Under the pieces are notes generated by a model that worked only from the letters and a program-made list of their open reading frames with translations, did not search any database and had not been told where the DNA came from. A DNA stretch of 64,000 nucleotides from Phycisphaerales bacterium AB-hyl4. GTDB taxonomy: Bacteria > Planctomycetota > Phycisphaerae > Phycisphaerales > Phycisphaeraceae. The position numbers were made by a program, and so were the translations under genes. Below, in pieces: positions 55,212 to 64,000 of the stretch (positions within the stretch are counted from its first letter, which is position 1; each line of letters opens with the position of its first letter). Where the stretch lies: the NCBI GenBank assembly GCA_041821185.1, contig JBGUBD010000012.1, positions 1-64,000 on the forward strand, given 5' to 3'.

Positions 55212-55733
55212 ATGGCACAACGGCGATTCCATTACGACGCGGCGTTCGAGCACTACCTGCGGGCCAACGGCATCCCGTACGTGGCGGTCGATGAAGCAAA
55301 GCGGGCGGTGGCGGGCAAAGGCGAGATTGCGGGTGTGCCGCGAAAGCTCAAGAGTTTTGACTTTGTCGTCTACAGCGAGGGTGATGCGAACCTGCTGATT
55401 GACGTGAAGGGCCGTAAGCATTCGGGGCGGACCGGCAGAGCGTTGCAGAACTGGGTGACGAACGATGATGTGAAATGCCTAGACCAGTGGACGGGCATCT
55501 TCGGCGAGGGGTTCGAGGCGGCCTTCTCGTTTCTTTTCTGGTGTGATGTGCAGCCGCCGGACGCGTTGTTCCATGAGATTTTCGAATTTGCGGATCGGTG
55601 GTATGCTGTGTTGGCCGTGCGGCTGAGCGATTACCGTCAGCACATGCGCCGGCGAAGCGCCAAATGGGACACGGTCAGCCTGCCAGCCAAGGCATTTACG
55701 GAGCTGGCCGTGCCGCTGAAAACGCTTTTATGA
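55212..55733 (+). CDS. Putative PD-(D/E)XK nuclease-like protein
   Basis: A 173-residue protein starting RRFHYDAAFEHYLRANGIPY. The core SFDFVVYSEGDANLLIDVKG has the Asp-xx-Asp...(D)-x-Lys spacing of restriction-like nucleases (Asp64, Lys66). The C-terminus contains IFEFADRWYAVLAVRLSDYR. I recall proteins of this kind as conserved in planctomycetes, usually labelled hypothetical. Whether it cuts nucleic acid is untested. It lies 42 bases after hisS. Confidence 0.6.
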   Translation: MAQRRFHYDAAFEHYLRANGIPYVAVDEAKRAVAGKGEIAGVPRKLKSFDFVVYSEGDANLLIDVKGRKHSGRTGRALQNWVTNDDVKCLDQWTGIFGEGFEAAFSFLFWCDVQPPDALFHEIFEFADRWYAVLAVRLSDYRQHMRRRSAKWDTVSLPAKAFTELAVPLKTLL

Positions 55734-55839
55734 GGGTTCGACCCGGTGTTCGCGGGCCTTGGCAAAAGGTTTGGCGGGCTCTACAATCGACAAATCGGTT
55801 TTTCCAACCCCCCTGACACGAAAGTGGGAGGAGTGTCTG

Positions 55840-57822
55840 ATGCCCGGCGACGCAGGCAGCGGTGACGATCACGCGCAACTTAAGCAACCATCGACAGCTA
55901 CAACGGAGCAGCGCGATGCCGTTGTCGTCCGTCTTGCGGGTGACTCCGGGGACGGTATGCAGCTCGCGGGCACGCAGTTCACCGACACCTCGGCGGTCAT
56001 GGGCAATGACATCGCCACGCTGCCCGACTTCCCTGCCGAGATCCGCGCCCCCGCCGGCACGGTCGCCGGTGTGTCCGGCTTCCAGATCAACTTCGCCAGC
56101 GAAGACATCTACACGCCCGGCGATCAGGTCAACGTGCTCATCGCGATGAACCCGGCGGCCTTCAAAGCCCACATCGCCGACGTCGAGGCCGGCGGCACGG
56201 TCATCGTCAACGAGTCGGAGTTCGACAAAGTCTCGCTGCGCAAGGCCGGCTACGAAGACGGCTACAACCCCATCGAAGACGAAAAATACGTCCGCCAGTA
56301 CAAGCTCTACAAAGTGCCCATCACCCGGCTGAACGCCGAGGCGCTCGAAGAGACCGGCATGGGCGCGAAAGACGTCAACCGCTGCAAAAACATGTACGCG
56401 CTGGGGCTGATCTACTGGCTGTACGATCGGCCGCTGGACATCACCATCAACCACCTCGAAGACTACTTCGGCAAGAAGAAAAACCTGCCGCAAGTCGCCG
56501 AGGCGAACGTCAAAGCCCTCAAGGCGGGCTACTTCTTCGGCGAAACCGCCGAGCTGTTCCCCGTCCGCTACCAGGTGCCCAAGGCCGCGATCACGCCGGG
56601 CACGTATCGCAAGATCACCGGCAACGAAGCGCTGGCGATGGGCCTGATCGCCGGCGGCCACCTCGCTGACAAGAACGTGGTCTACTGCTCGTATCCGATC
56701 ACGCCCGCCAGCGATGTGCTGCACTACCTCGCGGCGATGCGGCACTTCGGCGTCAAGACGTTCCAGGCGGAAGACGAAATCGCCGCGGTGGGCTCGGCCA
56801 TCGGCGCGAGCTTCGCCGGGCAGCTGGGCATCACCGGCACGTCCGGCCCGGGCTTCGCGCTCAAGGGCGAAGCGATCGGCCTGGCGGTCATGACCGAACT
56901 GCCGCTGGTCATTCTCAACGTACAGCGTGGCGGGCCTTCGACTGGTCTGCCCACGAAGACCGAGCAGGCCGACCTGCTCATGGCGTTGTTCGGCCGAAAC
57001 GGTGAATGTCCCGTCGTCGTGCTCGCGCCGCAATCGCCCAGTGACTGCTTCGACATCGGCGTGGAAGCCGCCCGGCTGACGTTGCAGCATATGGTGCCCG
57101 TGGTCGTGCTCAGCGAAGGGTATCTGGCCAACGGTGCCGAGCCGTGGCGCGTGCCCGATGCGTCGAGCTTCGACAAGATCGAAGTGAAGCATCCGACCGC
57201 CATCGGCGAAGGCGACGAGGCGTATGCCCCGTATGCTCGCGATGAGAACCTCGTTCGGCCGTGGGCGCTGCCCGGCACGCCGGGGCTGGAGCATCGCATC
57301 GGCGGCCTTGAAAAGGCGCACCACACCGGCACGGTCGCGTACGAAGGCGAGAACCACCAGTTGATGACGCAACTGCGTCAGGCGAAGCTGGACAAGATCG
57401 CGGACCGCGTGCCGCCGATCGAGCCTTATGGCGATGCGTCCGGCGACCTGCTCGTGCTCGGCTGGGGCGGCACGTATGGCGCGATCGTGACCGCGGTGCG
57501 TCGTGCTCGCGAAGATGGCAAGAAGGTTGCTGCAGCGCATCTGCGCCACCTCAACCCGATGCCCCGCAACCTCGGCGAGGTGCTCAAGCGGTTCAAGAAA
57601 GTGCTCGTGCCGGAATTGAACAGCGGGCAGCTGCGCATGCTCGTGCGTGCGAAGCACCTGGTGGACGCTCGCGGGCTGAACAAGATGCAGGGCAAGCCGT
57701 TCCTCGTCGAAGAAGTGCAGCAGGCCATCAACCTGATGCTCACCGACGAATGGGGCGACGCCGAGTCGCTTTTGCCCATGGACGGCAAGGTTGATCCGAA
57801 AGCACAGGGATTGAAGTTGTAG
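55840..57822 (+). CDS. korA: 2-oxoglutarate:ferredoxin oxidoreductase, alpha subunit
   Basis: A 660-residue fused gamma/alpha subunit. The N-terminal gamma domain contains VVRLAGDSGDGMQLAGTQFT. The alpha part has KNVVYCSYPITPASDVLHYL, FQAEDEIAAVGSAIGASFAG and ITGTSGPGFALKGEAIGLAV. The C-terminal GDLLVLGWGGTYGAIVTAVR is typical. It decarboxylates a 2-oxoacid (2-oxoglutarate most likely) and reduces ferredoxin. GGAGGAG precedes MPGDAG. The beta subunit follows after a 188-base gap full of repeats. Confidence 0.92.
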   Translation: MPGDAGSGDDHAQLKQPSTATTEQRDAVVVRLAGDSGDGMQLAGTQFTDTSAVMGNDIATLPDFPAEIRAPAGTVAGVSGFQINFASEDIYTPGDQVNVLIAMNPAAFKAHIADVEAGGTVIVNESEFDKVSLRKAGYEDGYNPIEDEKYVRQYKLYKVPITRLNAEALEETGMGAKDVNRCKNMYALGLIYWLYDRPLDITINHLEDYFGKKKNLPQVAEANVKALKAGYFFGETAELFPVRYQVPKAAITPGTYRKITGNEALAMGLIAGGHLADKNVVYCSYPITPASDVLHYLAAMRHFGVKTFQAEDEIAAVGSAIGASFAGQLGITGTSGPGFALKGEAIGLAVMTELPLVILNVQRGGPSTGLPTKTEQADLLMALFGRNGECPVVVLAPQSPSDCFDIGVEAARLTLQHMVPVVVLSEGYLANGAEPWRVPDASSFDKIEVKHPTAIGEGDEAYAPYARDENLVRPWALPGTPGLEHRIGGLEKAHHTGTVAYEGENHQLMTQLRQAKLDKIADRVPPIEPYGDASGDLLVLGWGGTYGAIVTAVRRAREDGKKVAAAHLRHLNPMPRNLGEVLKRFKKVLVPELNSGQLRMLVRAKHLVDARGLNKMQGKPFLVEEVQQAINLMLTDEWGDAESLLPMDGKVDPKAQGLKL

Positions 57823-57835
57823 TCGTAGGAGATGA

Positions 57836-57986
57836 ACGCCAAGTCGCCAAGGCGCCAAGACGCCAAGGAACAATGGCATTGATTGTCAATAAGCTCTGAC
57901 GAAAGCAACAGGCAGACAGGTTGCATTGAGCTTCTGACTGGATTGGGAATTTTCTTGGCGACTTGGCGTCTTGGCGTCTTGGCGTA
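57836..57986. repeat. Inverted CCAAGACGCCAAG repeat element (family E)
   Basis: AACGCCAAGTCGCCAAGGCG and CCAAGACGCCAAGG on the left are mirrored by TTCTTGGCGACTTGGCGTCT TGGCGTCTTGGCG on the right. It is inserted between korA and korB and is a relative of 7611-7793. Confidence 0.75.
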
Positions 57987-58010
57987 ATGACTCGAAACCG
58001 AGCCGACATC

Positions 58011-59051
58011 ATGGCAGACAAAACCCTCACCGTGCTCAAGCCCAAGGACTACGCCTCCGACCAGGACGTGCGCTGGTGCCCCGGCTGCGGCGATTACGCC
58101 ATCCTCAACCAGGTCCGCAAGGTCGCTGCGAAGATGGGCCTCAAGCGTGAGAAGACCGTCTTCGTCTCCGGCATCGGCTGCGCCGCCAGGTTCCCGTACT
58201 ACATGAACACCTACGGGTTCCACTCCATCCACGGCCGAGCGCCCGCGATCGCCACCGGCGTCAAACTCGCCAACCCCGAACTCGACGTCTGGGTCGTCGG
58301 CGGCGACGGTGACATGCTCTCCATCGGCGGCAATCACCTCATCCACATGCTCCGCCGAAACGTCAACCTCAAGCTCATGCTATTCAACAACCGCATCTAC
58401 GGCTTGACCAAGGGCCAATACTCCCCCACCTCCGAAGTGGGCAAGAAGACCAAGTCCAGCCCGATGGGGTCGCTCGATTGCCCGATCAACCCGATCTCCA
58501 TCGCGCTCGCTGCCGAGGCCGGCTTCGTCGCGCGTGGTATCGATGTCGACAAAGACCTGCCCAACGTGCTCGAACGCGCCGCGAAGCACAAGGGCGCATC
58601 GTTCGTTGAGATCTACCAGGACTGCAACGTCTTCAACCACAAAGCCTACGCCCACGCGACGGACAAGGATACGAAGGAAGACAACCTGCTCCGCCTTGAG
58701 CATGGCAAGCCGATGATCTTCGGCAAGGATCGCGACAAGGGCATCCGCCTCAACGGGCATCGTCTGGAAGTTGTCGAACTGAAGAACGGGATCACGGAAG
58801 ATGATCTGCTGTTCCATGACGAGACGGACGAGGGGTTGGCGTTCATGCTTAGCCGAATGCGGTTCCCCGAGTTCCCCGAGCCGGTGGGCGTGTTCCACGT
58901 CTACGAAGACCGCTGCTATGAAGAGTTGCTCAGCCAGCAGGTGGAGCAGGCCATCGAGAAGCGGGGTCGCGGTCGGCTGGAAGACCTGCTCAACGCCGGC
59001 GATACGTACACCATCAGCGAAACCGACGCGCAGCACGGCCTGCACGAGTGA
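58011..59051 (+). CDS. korB: 2-oxoglutarate:ferredoxin oxidoreductase, beta subunit
   Basis: A 346-residue TPP-binding subunit. VRWCPGCGDYAILNQVRKVA opens the domain, VWVVGGDGDMLSIGGNHLIH is the TPP-Mg motif, and FNNRIYGLTKGQYSPTSEVG is conserved. Together with korA it forms a reductive/oxidative TCA enzyme. MADKTL is the start. No ferredoxin gene is in the window. Confidence 0.94.
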   Translation: MADKTLTVLKPKDYASDQDVRWCPGCGDYAILNQVRKVAAKMGLKREKTVFVSGIGCAARFPYYMNTYGFHSIHGRAPAIATGVKLANPELDVWVVGGDGDMLSIGGNHLIHMLRRNVNLKLMLFNNRIYGLTKGQYSPTSEVGKKTKSSPMGSLDCPINPISIALAAEAGFVARGIDVDKDLPNVLERAAKHKGASFVEIYQDCNVFNHKAYAHATDKDTKEDNLLRLEHGKPMIFGKDRDKGIRLNGHRLEVVELKNGITEDDLLFHDETDEGLAFMLSRMRFPEFPEPVGVFHVYEDRCYEELLSQQVEQAIEKRGRGRLEDLLNAGDTYTISETDAQHGLHE

Positions 59052-59149
59052 TCGCACCGCCAATCACAGCCGCCACTTAAACGGACGCCACACGGCATCG
59101 CGTTGGGTGGTGTCTGCTTCACGTTCCCAACAGCACATCAAAGCGTCTA

Positions 59150-59243
59150 ATACGGTTTCGAGTTATTCCCAGCGCGTTTTCCCACCCCCTCTCCCTCCCA
59201 GGGAGAGGGAACCGGACGCGCTGGGATTAACTTGAAGCCGTAT
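59150..59243. repeat. MITE-like repeat, family G (complete 94 bp copy)
   Basis: Starts ATACGGTTTCGAGTTATTCC and ends GGATTAACTTGAAGCCGTAT; the termini are inverted repeats. The centre is a CCTCTCCCTCCCAGGGAGAG palindrome. It is the shortest complete member. Confidence 0.88.
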
Positions 59244-59278
59244 AACGGACCGGACATGAACCTCAGTGTGCGCTCGAA

Positions 59279-59301
59279 GCCCACGGATTGAATCCGTGGG
59301 C
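59279..59301. repeat. Palindromic repeat type B (reverse flank)
   Basis: GCCCACGGATTGAATCCGTG GGC. Unlike the others, the left flank carries the GAA and the right flank is GTC, so it seems to be in opposite orientation. Confidence 0.65.
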
Positions 59302-59539
59302 GTCACCCTCGTACACCCACCAAGCCCGGGCTCGGCTCCCCCCTCGCACCCGTGTGTTTCGTGCAAATCCAATATTGATGGCGGCGGCGCATACATCCAT
59401 CGTCCCTGAAGCCGCCGTACATGAAACTGAAGAGTGATCGCAACCTCGGCCGTCAGGCTCGGAAGAAAATCTTTCGCAAAGCAGTCGCGTGGGCTGCCCG
59501 AGCGGGCCGATACAGCATCGATCACGAAAGGGTATCACT

Positions 59540-60592
59540 ATGTTTACAAAAACCTCTTCTATGACCATCGCCGCGGCACTGATGTTCGGCACGGGAGGTA
59601 TCGCGCTGGCGGAAAACGACCAGGCTCACGACCGCGATGCCGACGACCGCCTCGCTCCGCAACAGGAGCAGACAACGGGCGATCGAAACGCCGATGAAAT
59701 GCAAGATCCGCAGCAGGCGCGGGACCGCGATCGCGATCGCGATGGCGACCGGATGATGGACCGTGACGATGAGTCAGGCGTGCTGTTGCGCGGCACGGAA
59801 GTTACCGACTACGAAATTCACAATCAGGCAGGCGAACGGATCGGCGACATCTCCGACCTCGCAGTCGACACGCAACAAGGCAAGATCGCTTACGTGATCG
59901 TCCGCCTCGACGAAGCGGTGTCGGAAGATGAGGGCGCAGCTGACGGAGCCCTGGCGACCATCGGCATCGGCCGCGAACACTACGCCCTGCCGTGGCAGAG
60001 CTTTGAAGCCGTCGCAGGCGAAGAAGCACTGACGTTGACGATCGACCGCGAACGGCTCGCCCAGATGGAAGCGTTCGACGACGATTGGGATCGGCTTAAC
60101 GATCCGGGCCACGCCAGGCAGCAACGCGAATCGCTTGGACTCGACCGCGATCGGGAAGAAGACGACGCGACATCGGTTCGGGTTGAAGCGTTGAGTGACC
60201 TGCGCGGCCGGGACGTTCAAGGTCGCGACGATGACACGATTGCGCAGATCGACGATCTGATGATCGACTCCCGCGAAGGACACCTGGCGTACGCGGTGCT
60301 GAACTATGGCGGGTTCCTCGGCATCGGCCGTGACTATGTCGCAGTGCCCTACCAGGCCCTTCAGCAGGCGGTCGGTACCGATGATGAAATGTTTACCGAC
60401 GACGACGCGTTCGTTCTTGACGCTGACGAGGACACGCTGGACCGGATCTCGTTCGACCGCGGCGACTGGCCCAACATGACCGACGAACAGTGGGCCCAGT
60501 CGGTGCACGAAGCGTTCGATCACGAGCCCTACTGGCAAGTGTTCGGCTACGCCCCCCCGCGTGAGTCGCAAAAAGATCGCGTTGACGACTAA
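59540..60592 (+). CDS. Secreted PRC-barrel protein
   Basis: A 350-residue protein. The signal peptide (SMTIAAALMFGTGGIALA) is followed by an Asp/Arg-rich low-complexity stretch (residues 26-75). Two PRC-barrel domains follow: LLRGTEVTDYEIHNQAGERI GDISDL, and a second from LSDLRGRDVQGRDDDTIAQI DDLMID. Function unknown. GAAAGGG precedes the ATG. Confidence 0.8.
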   Translation: MFTKTSSMTIAAALMFGTGGIALAENDQAHDRDADDRLAPQQEQTTGDRNADEMQDPQQARDRDRDRDGDRMMDRDDESGVLLRGTEVTDYEIHNQAGERIGDISDLAVDTQQGKIAYVIVRLDEAVSEDEGAADGALATIGIGREHYALPWQSFEAVAGEEALTLTIDRERLAQMEAFDDDWDRLNDPGHARQQRESLGLDRDREEDDATSVRVEALSDLRGRDVQGRDDDTIAQIDDLMIDSREGHLAYAVLNYGGFLGIGRDYVAVPYQALQQAVGTDDEMFTDDDAFVLDADEDTLDRISFDRGDWPNMTDEQWAQSVHEAFDHEPYWQVFGYAPPRESQKDRVDD

Positions 60593-60599
60593 CACAACA

Positions 60600-60637
60600 G
60601 GCCGAGCCGACCGCAACCCTGCGGTCGGCCCTCGGCC
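60600..60637. terminator. Long hairpin after the PRC-barrel gene
   Basis: GGCCGAGCCGACCGCA pairs with TGCGGTCGGCCCTCGGCC, giving a stem of about 16 bp. No clear T-run follows, so termination is probable but unproven. Confidence 0.6.
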
Positions 60638-60677
60638 AAGGCACAATCGAGCCATTAAACATTAACGATATGGCGGC

Positions 60678-60705
60678 CCGGCCTGCGAGTAATTTCGCAG
60701 GCCGG
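60678..60705. terminator. Hairpin with short T-tract
   Basis: CCGGCCTGCGA-GTAATT-TCGCAGGCCGG followed by CTTTAT. It could end plus-strand transcription before the minus-strand kinase gene. Confidence 0.55.
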
Positions 60706-60790
60706 CTTTATGCGCAGGCAGACCTCGACTCGCTGAAGTGCAAGCGTCGCGTGAACGAAAAGCATGTCAATCCGCCGCCCTACCGGGGGC

Positions 60791-61708
60791 TTATGCCAGT
60801 TGCCGAATCTGCCTGGCCAGGCCATCGCAGCTTGATGCGTACTGGTCGCCGAACAAGCGAAGATGCAGGAGCATCGTGTTCAGCCAATAGATTCGACAGC
60901 GGCGGTCGAACCCCGGCCGGAGCGGGTGAGTCTGCGTGTAGGTTCGGAAGAAGACGTCGCCGGCCGTGTGAAACAGCCGCAGGTAAGCCAGTTCGTATTC
61001 CGGGTCGGCGTACAGGCCCGCCGGATCGACGAATGCAGTCAGTGTCGGGCGATCGGGGTGAGCGTCATTGACAAGGATATTGGTTGCCCAGAGGTCGCCG
61101 TGCACGAGTGTGGGGCGTGCCTGTTCGGGCAGCCACGCTTCGAGTTCGCCGAGCAGTTTGTGGATGACGTCGCGGGTCTTCGAGCTGAGGTGTTCACCGA
61201 CGGCATGAAACTCACGTTCCAACGTCGGGCCGAAGACATCCAGCCAGCGTGACCGTTTCGCGTCATCCATAACGACGGGGCCGAACCTTTCAGCGGTATG
61301 CGTGTGCAGCGATGCGATGTGCGTAGCGAGCTGCCCCTGCAGCGACGCGATCCCACGTTGACCGAGTTGAGCCTCGCCAAGATTCCGCCCTGCCATCCGC
61401 TGCATCAAGAGGCCGCTGACGCCCTCCTCTTCGTCCGCGAAACAGGTATGCACTTCCGGCACGGGGAAGGTCGAGTGTTCGCGATACCACCGCAGTGCCG
61501 CGAACTCGCGTTCGAACGCATCGTGATGATCAAGCACATTAAGCTTACCCACCAGCCAGCCCGGCTCGCCGTCGAGTTGCCACGCCCAGACGTGATTGAT
61601 CATGCCGCCGTTTAACTGGCGCACCGCCAGCACACGGCGTGAAGGCTCATACCATCGGCGAACGAGGCGGGTCGCATGGTCAATATCGACAAGTAGTTTT
61701 GAAACCAT
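60791..61708 (-). CDS. Ketosamine-3-kinase / aminoglycoside phosphotransferase-like protein
   Basis: A 305-residue kinase-fold protein. The catalytic loop LVHGDLWATNILV and the metal site AFVDPAGLYADPEYELA fit fructosamine-3-kinase (HGDLWxGN) better than resistance enzymes. RQLNGGMINHVWAWQLDGEP is the nucleotide-binding start. MVSKLL is chosen; longer starts are possible. A deglycation role is likely but unproven. Confidence 0.82.
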   Translation of the reverse strand: MVSKLLVDIDHATRLVRRWYEPSRRVLAVRQLNGGMINHVWAWQLDGEPGWLVGKLNVLDHHDAFEREFAALRWYREHSTFPVPEVHTCFADEEEGVSGLLMQRMAGRNLGEAQLGQRGIASLQGQLATHIASLHTHTAERFGPVVMDDAKRSRWLDVFGPTLEREFHAVGEHLSSKTRDVIHKLLGELEAWLPEQARPTLVHGDLWATNILVNDAHPDRPTLTAFVDPAGLYADPEYELAYLRLFHTAGDVFFRTYTQTHPLRPGFDRRCRIYWLNTMLLHLRLFGDQYASSCDGLARQIRQLA

Positions 61709-61872
61709 GATGGCATCGGCCGACCCCTCGGCCACTCCCACCGCCCCGGCATGGGCGCCTCGATATCTGGCCAACAAAACCCCGCCCGCGATGAGCCGCA
61801 CTCACGCGTAGCACCTCGATCCAGGTACGATCAGAACCCCCCTGAAAGATCTCCCGGCAAGCGGGAAACAAA

Positions 61873-61943
61873 AGCGGGTGACGGGAATCGAACCCGCATC
61901 ATTGGCTTGGGAAGCCAACGCTCTACCATTGAGCTACACCCGC
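61873..61943 (-). tRNA. tRNA-Gly (anticodon CCC)
   Basis: A 71-nt cloverleaf. Acceptor GCGGGTG/CACCCGC, anticodon stem TTGGC/GCCAA with loop TTCCCAA (anticodon CCC), T-loop GGTTCGATTCC, discriminator T. No encoded CCA. Confidence 0.92.
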
Positions 61944-62098
61944 ATCCGGAGGAAGCCACAAGCCTCTTACTACAAGGCGCTTACAGAAGAACCGGCCTCG
62001 GCTAGTTGTTATTTTTGGACGTCTTTCTGGACACTCGCTAGCAACCCTGGTATCCCGCCGTTGAACGTCGAATCACATCATATCAGGAGTTTCAGCAG

Positions 62099-62371
62099 AT
62101 GGCGAAAGCAGGCCGACGCGGCAGACCGTCTCGGCCGTATCGGACGTCGTGGGGCGAGAACGTCGAGGGGCTCTACAAGTGCCCGGACGGCCGCTGGCGC
62201 ATCACTGTGACCGGCCAGACGTTCACTGAACACGACGAGCGGCGAGAGCACCACGATCTGTGGGCTCACAACCTGATGCGGGATCAGCTGCTCGCCAACC
62301 TGAAACTGGATGAGGACATGAAGAAACGAGTGGAGGAGCGGCGGAGGCGGGCGAATGAGCCCGTTGATTGA
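62099..62371 (+). pseudogene. Integrase-like N-terminal fragment
   Basis: A 90-residue protein. RGRPSRPYRTSWGENVEGLY and DGRWRITVTGQTFTEHDERR resemble the N-terminal arm-binding region of phage-type tyrosine integrases. The catalytic domain is missing: after a charged C-terminal helix the frame ends. AGGAG lies 9 bases before the ATG. It is near tRNA-Gly, a common integration target, but on the tRNA 5' side. It could instead be an intact small DNA-binding protein. Confidence 0.5.
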
Positions 62372-64000
62372 AGGGGACCCACGCATTGGGCAGTGCTTTG
62401 GGCCGCGTCAAACAATGACAAGCGGCTCACCCCCCTGGATCTCGCAAAGTGACGACCTTCTATCGGTACAGACGTATTCGCAGTGGGTAATCCAAGCGGT
62501 TTGTCATGTACCATCAGCCGTGGGATCGTCAGTGCTATTCGGCCTGCTAGTTCGTTTCCCACGCCGGCTGCAAGCTATTGAAGTATTCGAGCCAATTGCT
62601 GAGCCCGCCATCGGCAAACTGGCCCAGGCCGGCCAACAGGAAATAAAGACAAATCGAGCCTCGGGCGAGCAGCAGGATCGCATCGGCACACCAGGGACTC
62701 GGCGACTCCCTGGCCACTGCCCGGTGCCATCATTCGTATCGCCGCCTGCTGATCGATGACGTCTGCCCTTCGTGCAGGACATGCAATAGTAATCCCCGTT
62801 GCGGTTCCGTACCCTAACGATACCGTGGCGAAGGTGTGCGCCCGAGCCGTGGCAGGTGCCGTTGCAGGCGGGAAGTGATCGTTCTATTGGCTGGCCGATT
62901 GGGCAAGCGCCACACTCACGCGACGCGAACCAAGCTCCCTCCCGAAAGGACATTGAGCCCAACGCCGTCAAATGCTCGGCCCTTTCCCGCAATCACTCCA
63001 TGTCATGCCTGAGTTGAAAAATCATCTGCTTCGTACAACGCTTGTCCGGGTCAGGACGGTGACCTGCCCCCACGCGTGATACCTCCATACCTCCTTCTAC
63101 GGCAACGATTCTGCTGCCTCGGTGCGGGAGCCAGCTGCACATCCTCCTGGTCGTCAGCCGATGCCGGTACAGCGCGGGGGTTTGCAATGCCCATTGCCGG
63201 CCTTCCAACGTCGTGACACCGTGATCCCGGTGAGCCCGGTCGCACTTTCAAGCGAGTTCGCTCAGCGCGAAGACAAGCAGGCTCAATGGAAAGGAGAATC
63301 GAACATTATCCACGTCCTTGTTCATATCTCCGCAGCGGGATCTATCCTATCCCCCTGCCGGTTCTGCGCCGGTCCAATGGACTCTCCTGAAACCTCCAGC
63401 ACGGCGAAATACTGAAGCCGACCACCGAAGCACAAGTTGTCCATGGTCCGGGCGGGAACAGATCGCCATCGATCAGCGTGGACACCTGAACTGCCGGTGC
63501 CCCCTTCGCCATCACCGCCGCTACCAAGTGGATACAGCCTAAATTTTGAACAATTTCGCGCAATAATACAGGGGTGCGGCCGTAGCATTTGACGCTCCTG
63601 ATGTTACGGTTGTACCAAAATCAAAATAGTGAACATCACTCCTCACCAGAAAAGTGTCACGGCGCGATCGGGCGCTCCCCCCGTCGTTGTTTCCGGGTCG
63701 CTGCCAGCGACCTCGGCAGATGTCGTCGGCTTCACATCGCCATCCGACGTTCGTGCATGGACGTCCATTCGTGCCCTCCGGTTTAACGCCGTCGCACAAT
63801 GACACGTTCATCAATGAAGCTTGCCCACTCAAAGTATCGATGCGAGCCCTGGCTTCACCGGACGCGAAACCGGCCGCTTGCTCACCTTCTCTGCCGCACG
63901 CCGCAGCGTTCTTTTTCCACCTACGCCGCCTCGGCGGCGGACGCACCGCGCCAGAATCGTGCAACGCAGCCACACCACCGTCCGACATTGAAGGTCCAAC
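62372..64000. other. Gene-poor tail of the window
   Basis: About 1.6 kb with no convincing gene. Codon periodicity is weak and many short overlapping frames occur. A minus-strand frame at 62504-62992 contains a possible Cys cluster (ACNGTCHG, YYCMSCTKGR) but otherwise looks random. Decayed accessory or mobile DNA is the best guess. Confidence 0.5.

Noticed and set aside
60791..61708. Antibiotic-resistance aminoglycoside phosphotransferase
   Set aside because: The HGDLW-type loop and DPA motif fit ketosamine kinases better. There is no mobile or resistance context.
62504..62992. Cys-containing minus-strand frame as a zinc-finger gene
   Set aside because: The only support is a short Cys cluster. 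There is no ribosome binding site and the rest looks random.

Overview
The window looks like a high-GC chromosome segment of a planctomycete, probably class Phycisphaerae. The phylum call rests on a planctomycetal (PVM-type) bacterial microcompartment (BMC) operon, a 23S-5S rRNA unit with no 16S gene upstream, a TPR protein carrying two RNA polymerase alpha-CTD-like domains, and several conserved planctomycete hypotheticals. The class is inferred. All assignments come from reading the sequence and translations; no database search was run.

Layout. 0.5-4 kb: a very large LptC/LptA-like envelope protein on the minus strand. 4.3-8.3 kb: phosphohexomutase, a small membrane protein, dihydroorotase and a lipoprotein. 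8.4-17.9 kb: a 14-gene minus-strand BMC operon (PduL, three BMC-H shell proteins, acetate kinase, three BMC-P proteins, aldehyde dehydrogenase, an RpiB-like protein, class II aldolase, a lactate/malate-type dehydrogenase, a 78-residue protein and a DeoR regulator). A near-consensus promoter and a palindromic operator precede it. 18-29.7 kb: di-heme cytochrome, DNA polymerase III delta-prime, cardiolipin synthase, Maf, TatC, TruB, gluconokinase and small conserved proteins. 29.8-33.5 kb: 5S and 23S rRNA with promoter, terminator and processing stem. 33.7-39 kb: ROK regulator divergent from a sugar isomerase/oxidoreductase pair, then RidA and threonine dehydratase. 39.2-41.5 kb: a three-gene envelope operon. 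42-53.7 kb: lipoproteins, a membrane protein, a DapA-family aldolase, tRNA-Arg, SthA, Nudix, the TPR/alpha-CTD protein, a purple acid phosphatase and an aldose dehydrogenase. 53.9-61.7 kb: HisS, a possible PD-(D/E)XK protein, KorA/KorB, a PRC-barrel protein and a ketosamine-kinase-like protein. 61.9-64 kb: tRNA-Gly, an integrase-like fragment and a gene-poor tail.

How the BMC genes fit together. By analogy with characterised planctomycetal BMCs, the aldolase would split fuculose- or rhamnulose-1-phosphate into DHAP and lactaldehyde. The CoA-acylating dehydrogenase, PduL and acetate kinase would then yield an acyl-phosphate, ATP and the acid, while the lactate/malate-type dehydrogenase may recycle NADH. 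Several core enzymes carry linker-plus-amphipathic-helix tails that look like encapsulation peptides. A DapA-family aldolase about 30 kb away carries a very similar C-terminal tail and could be an unrecognised satellite cargo enzyme.

The second notable theme is repeats. At least eight families of short palindromic or MITE-like elements punctuate the intergenic space. Two of them also lie in frame inside coding sequences (the LptC-like protein and the RpiB-like BMC protein), encoding peptides such as RSPRRNAVGV. This resembles the Rickettsia palindromic elements that insert into genes.
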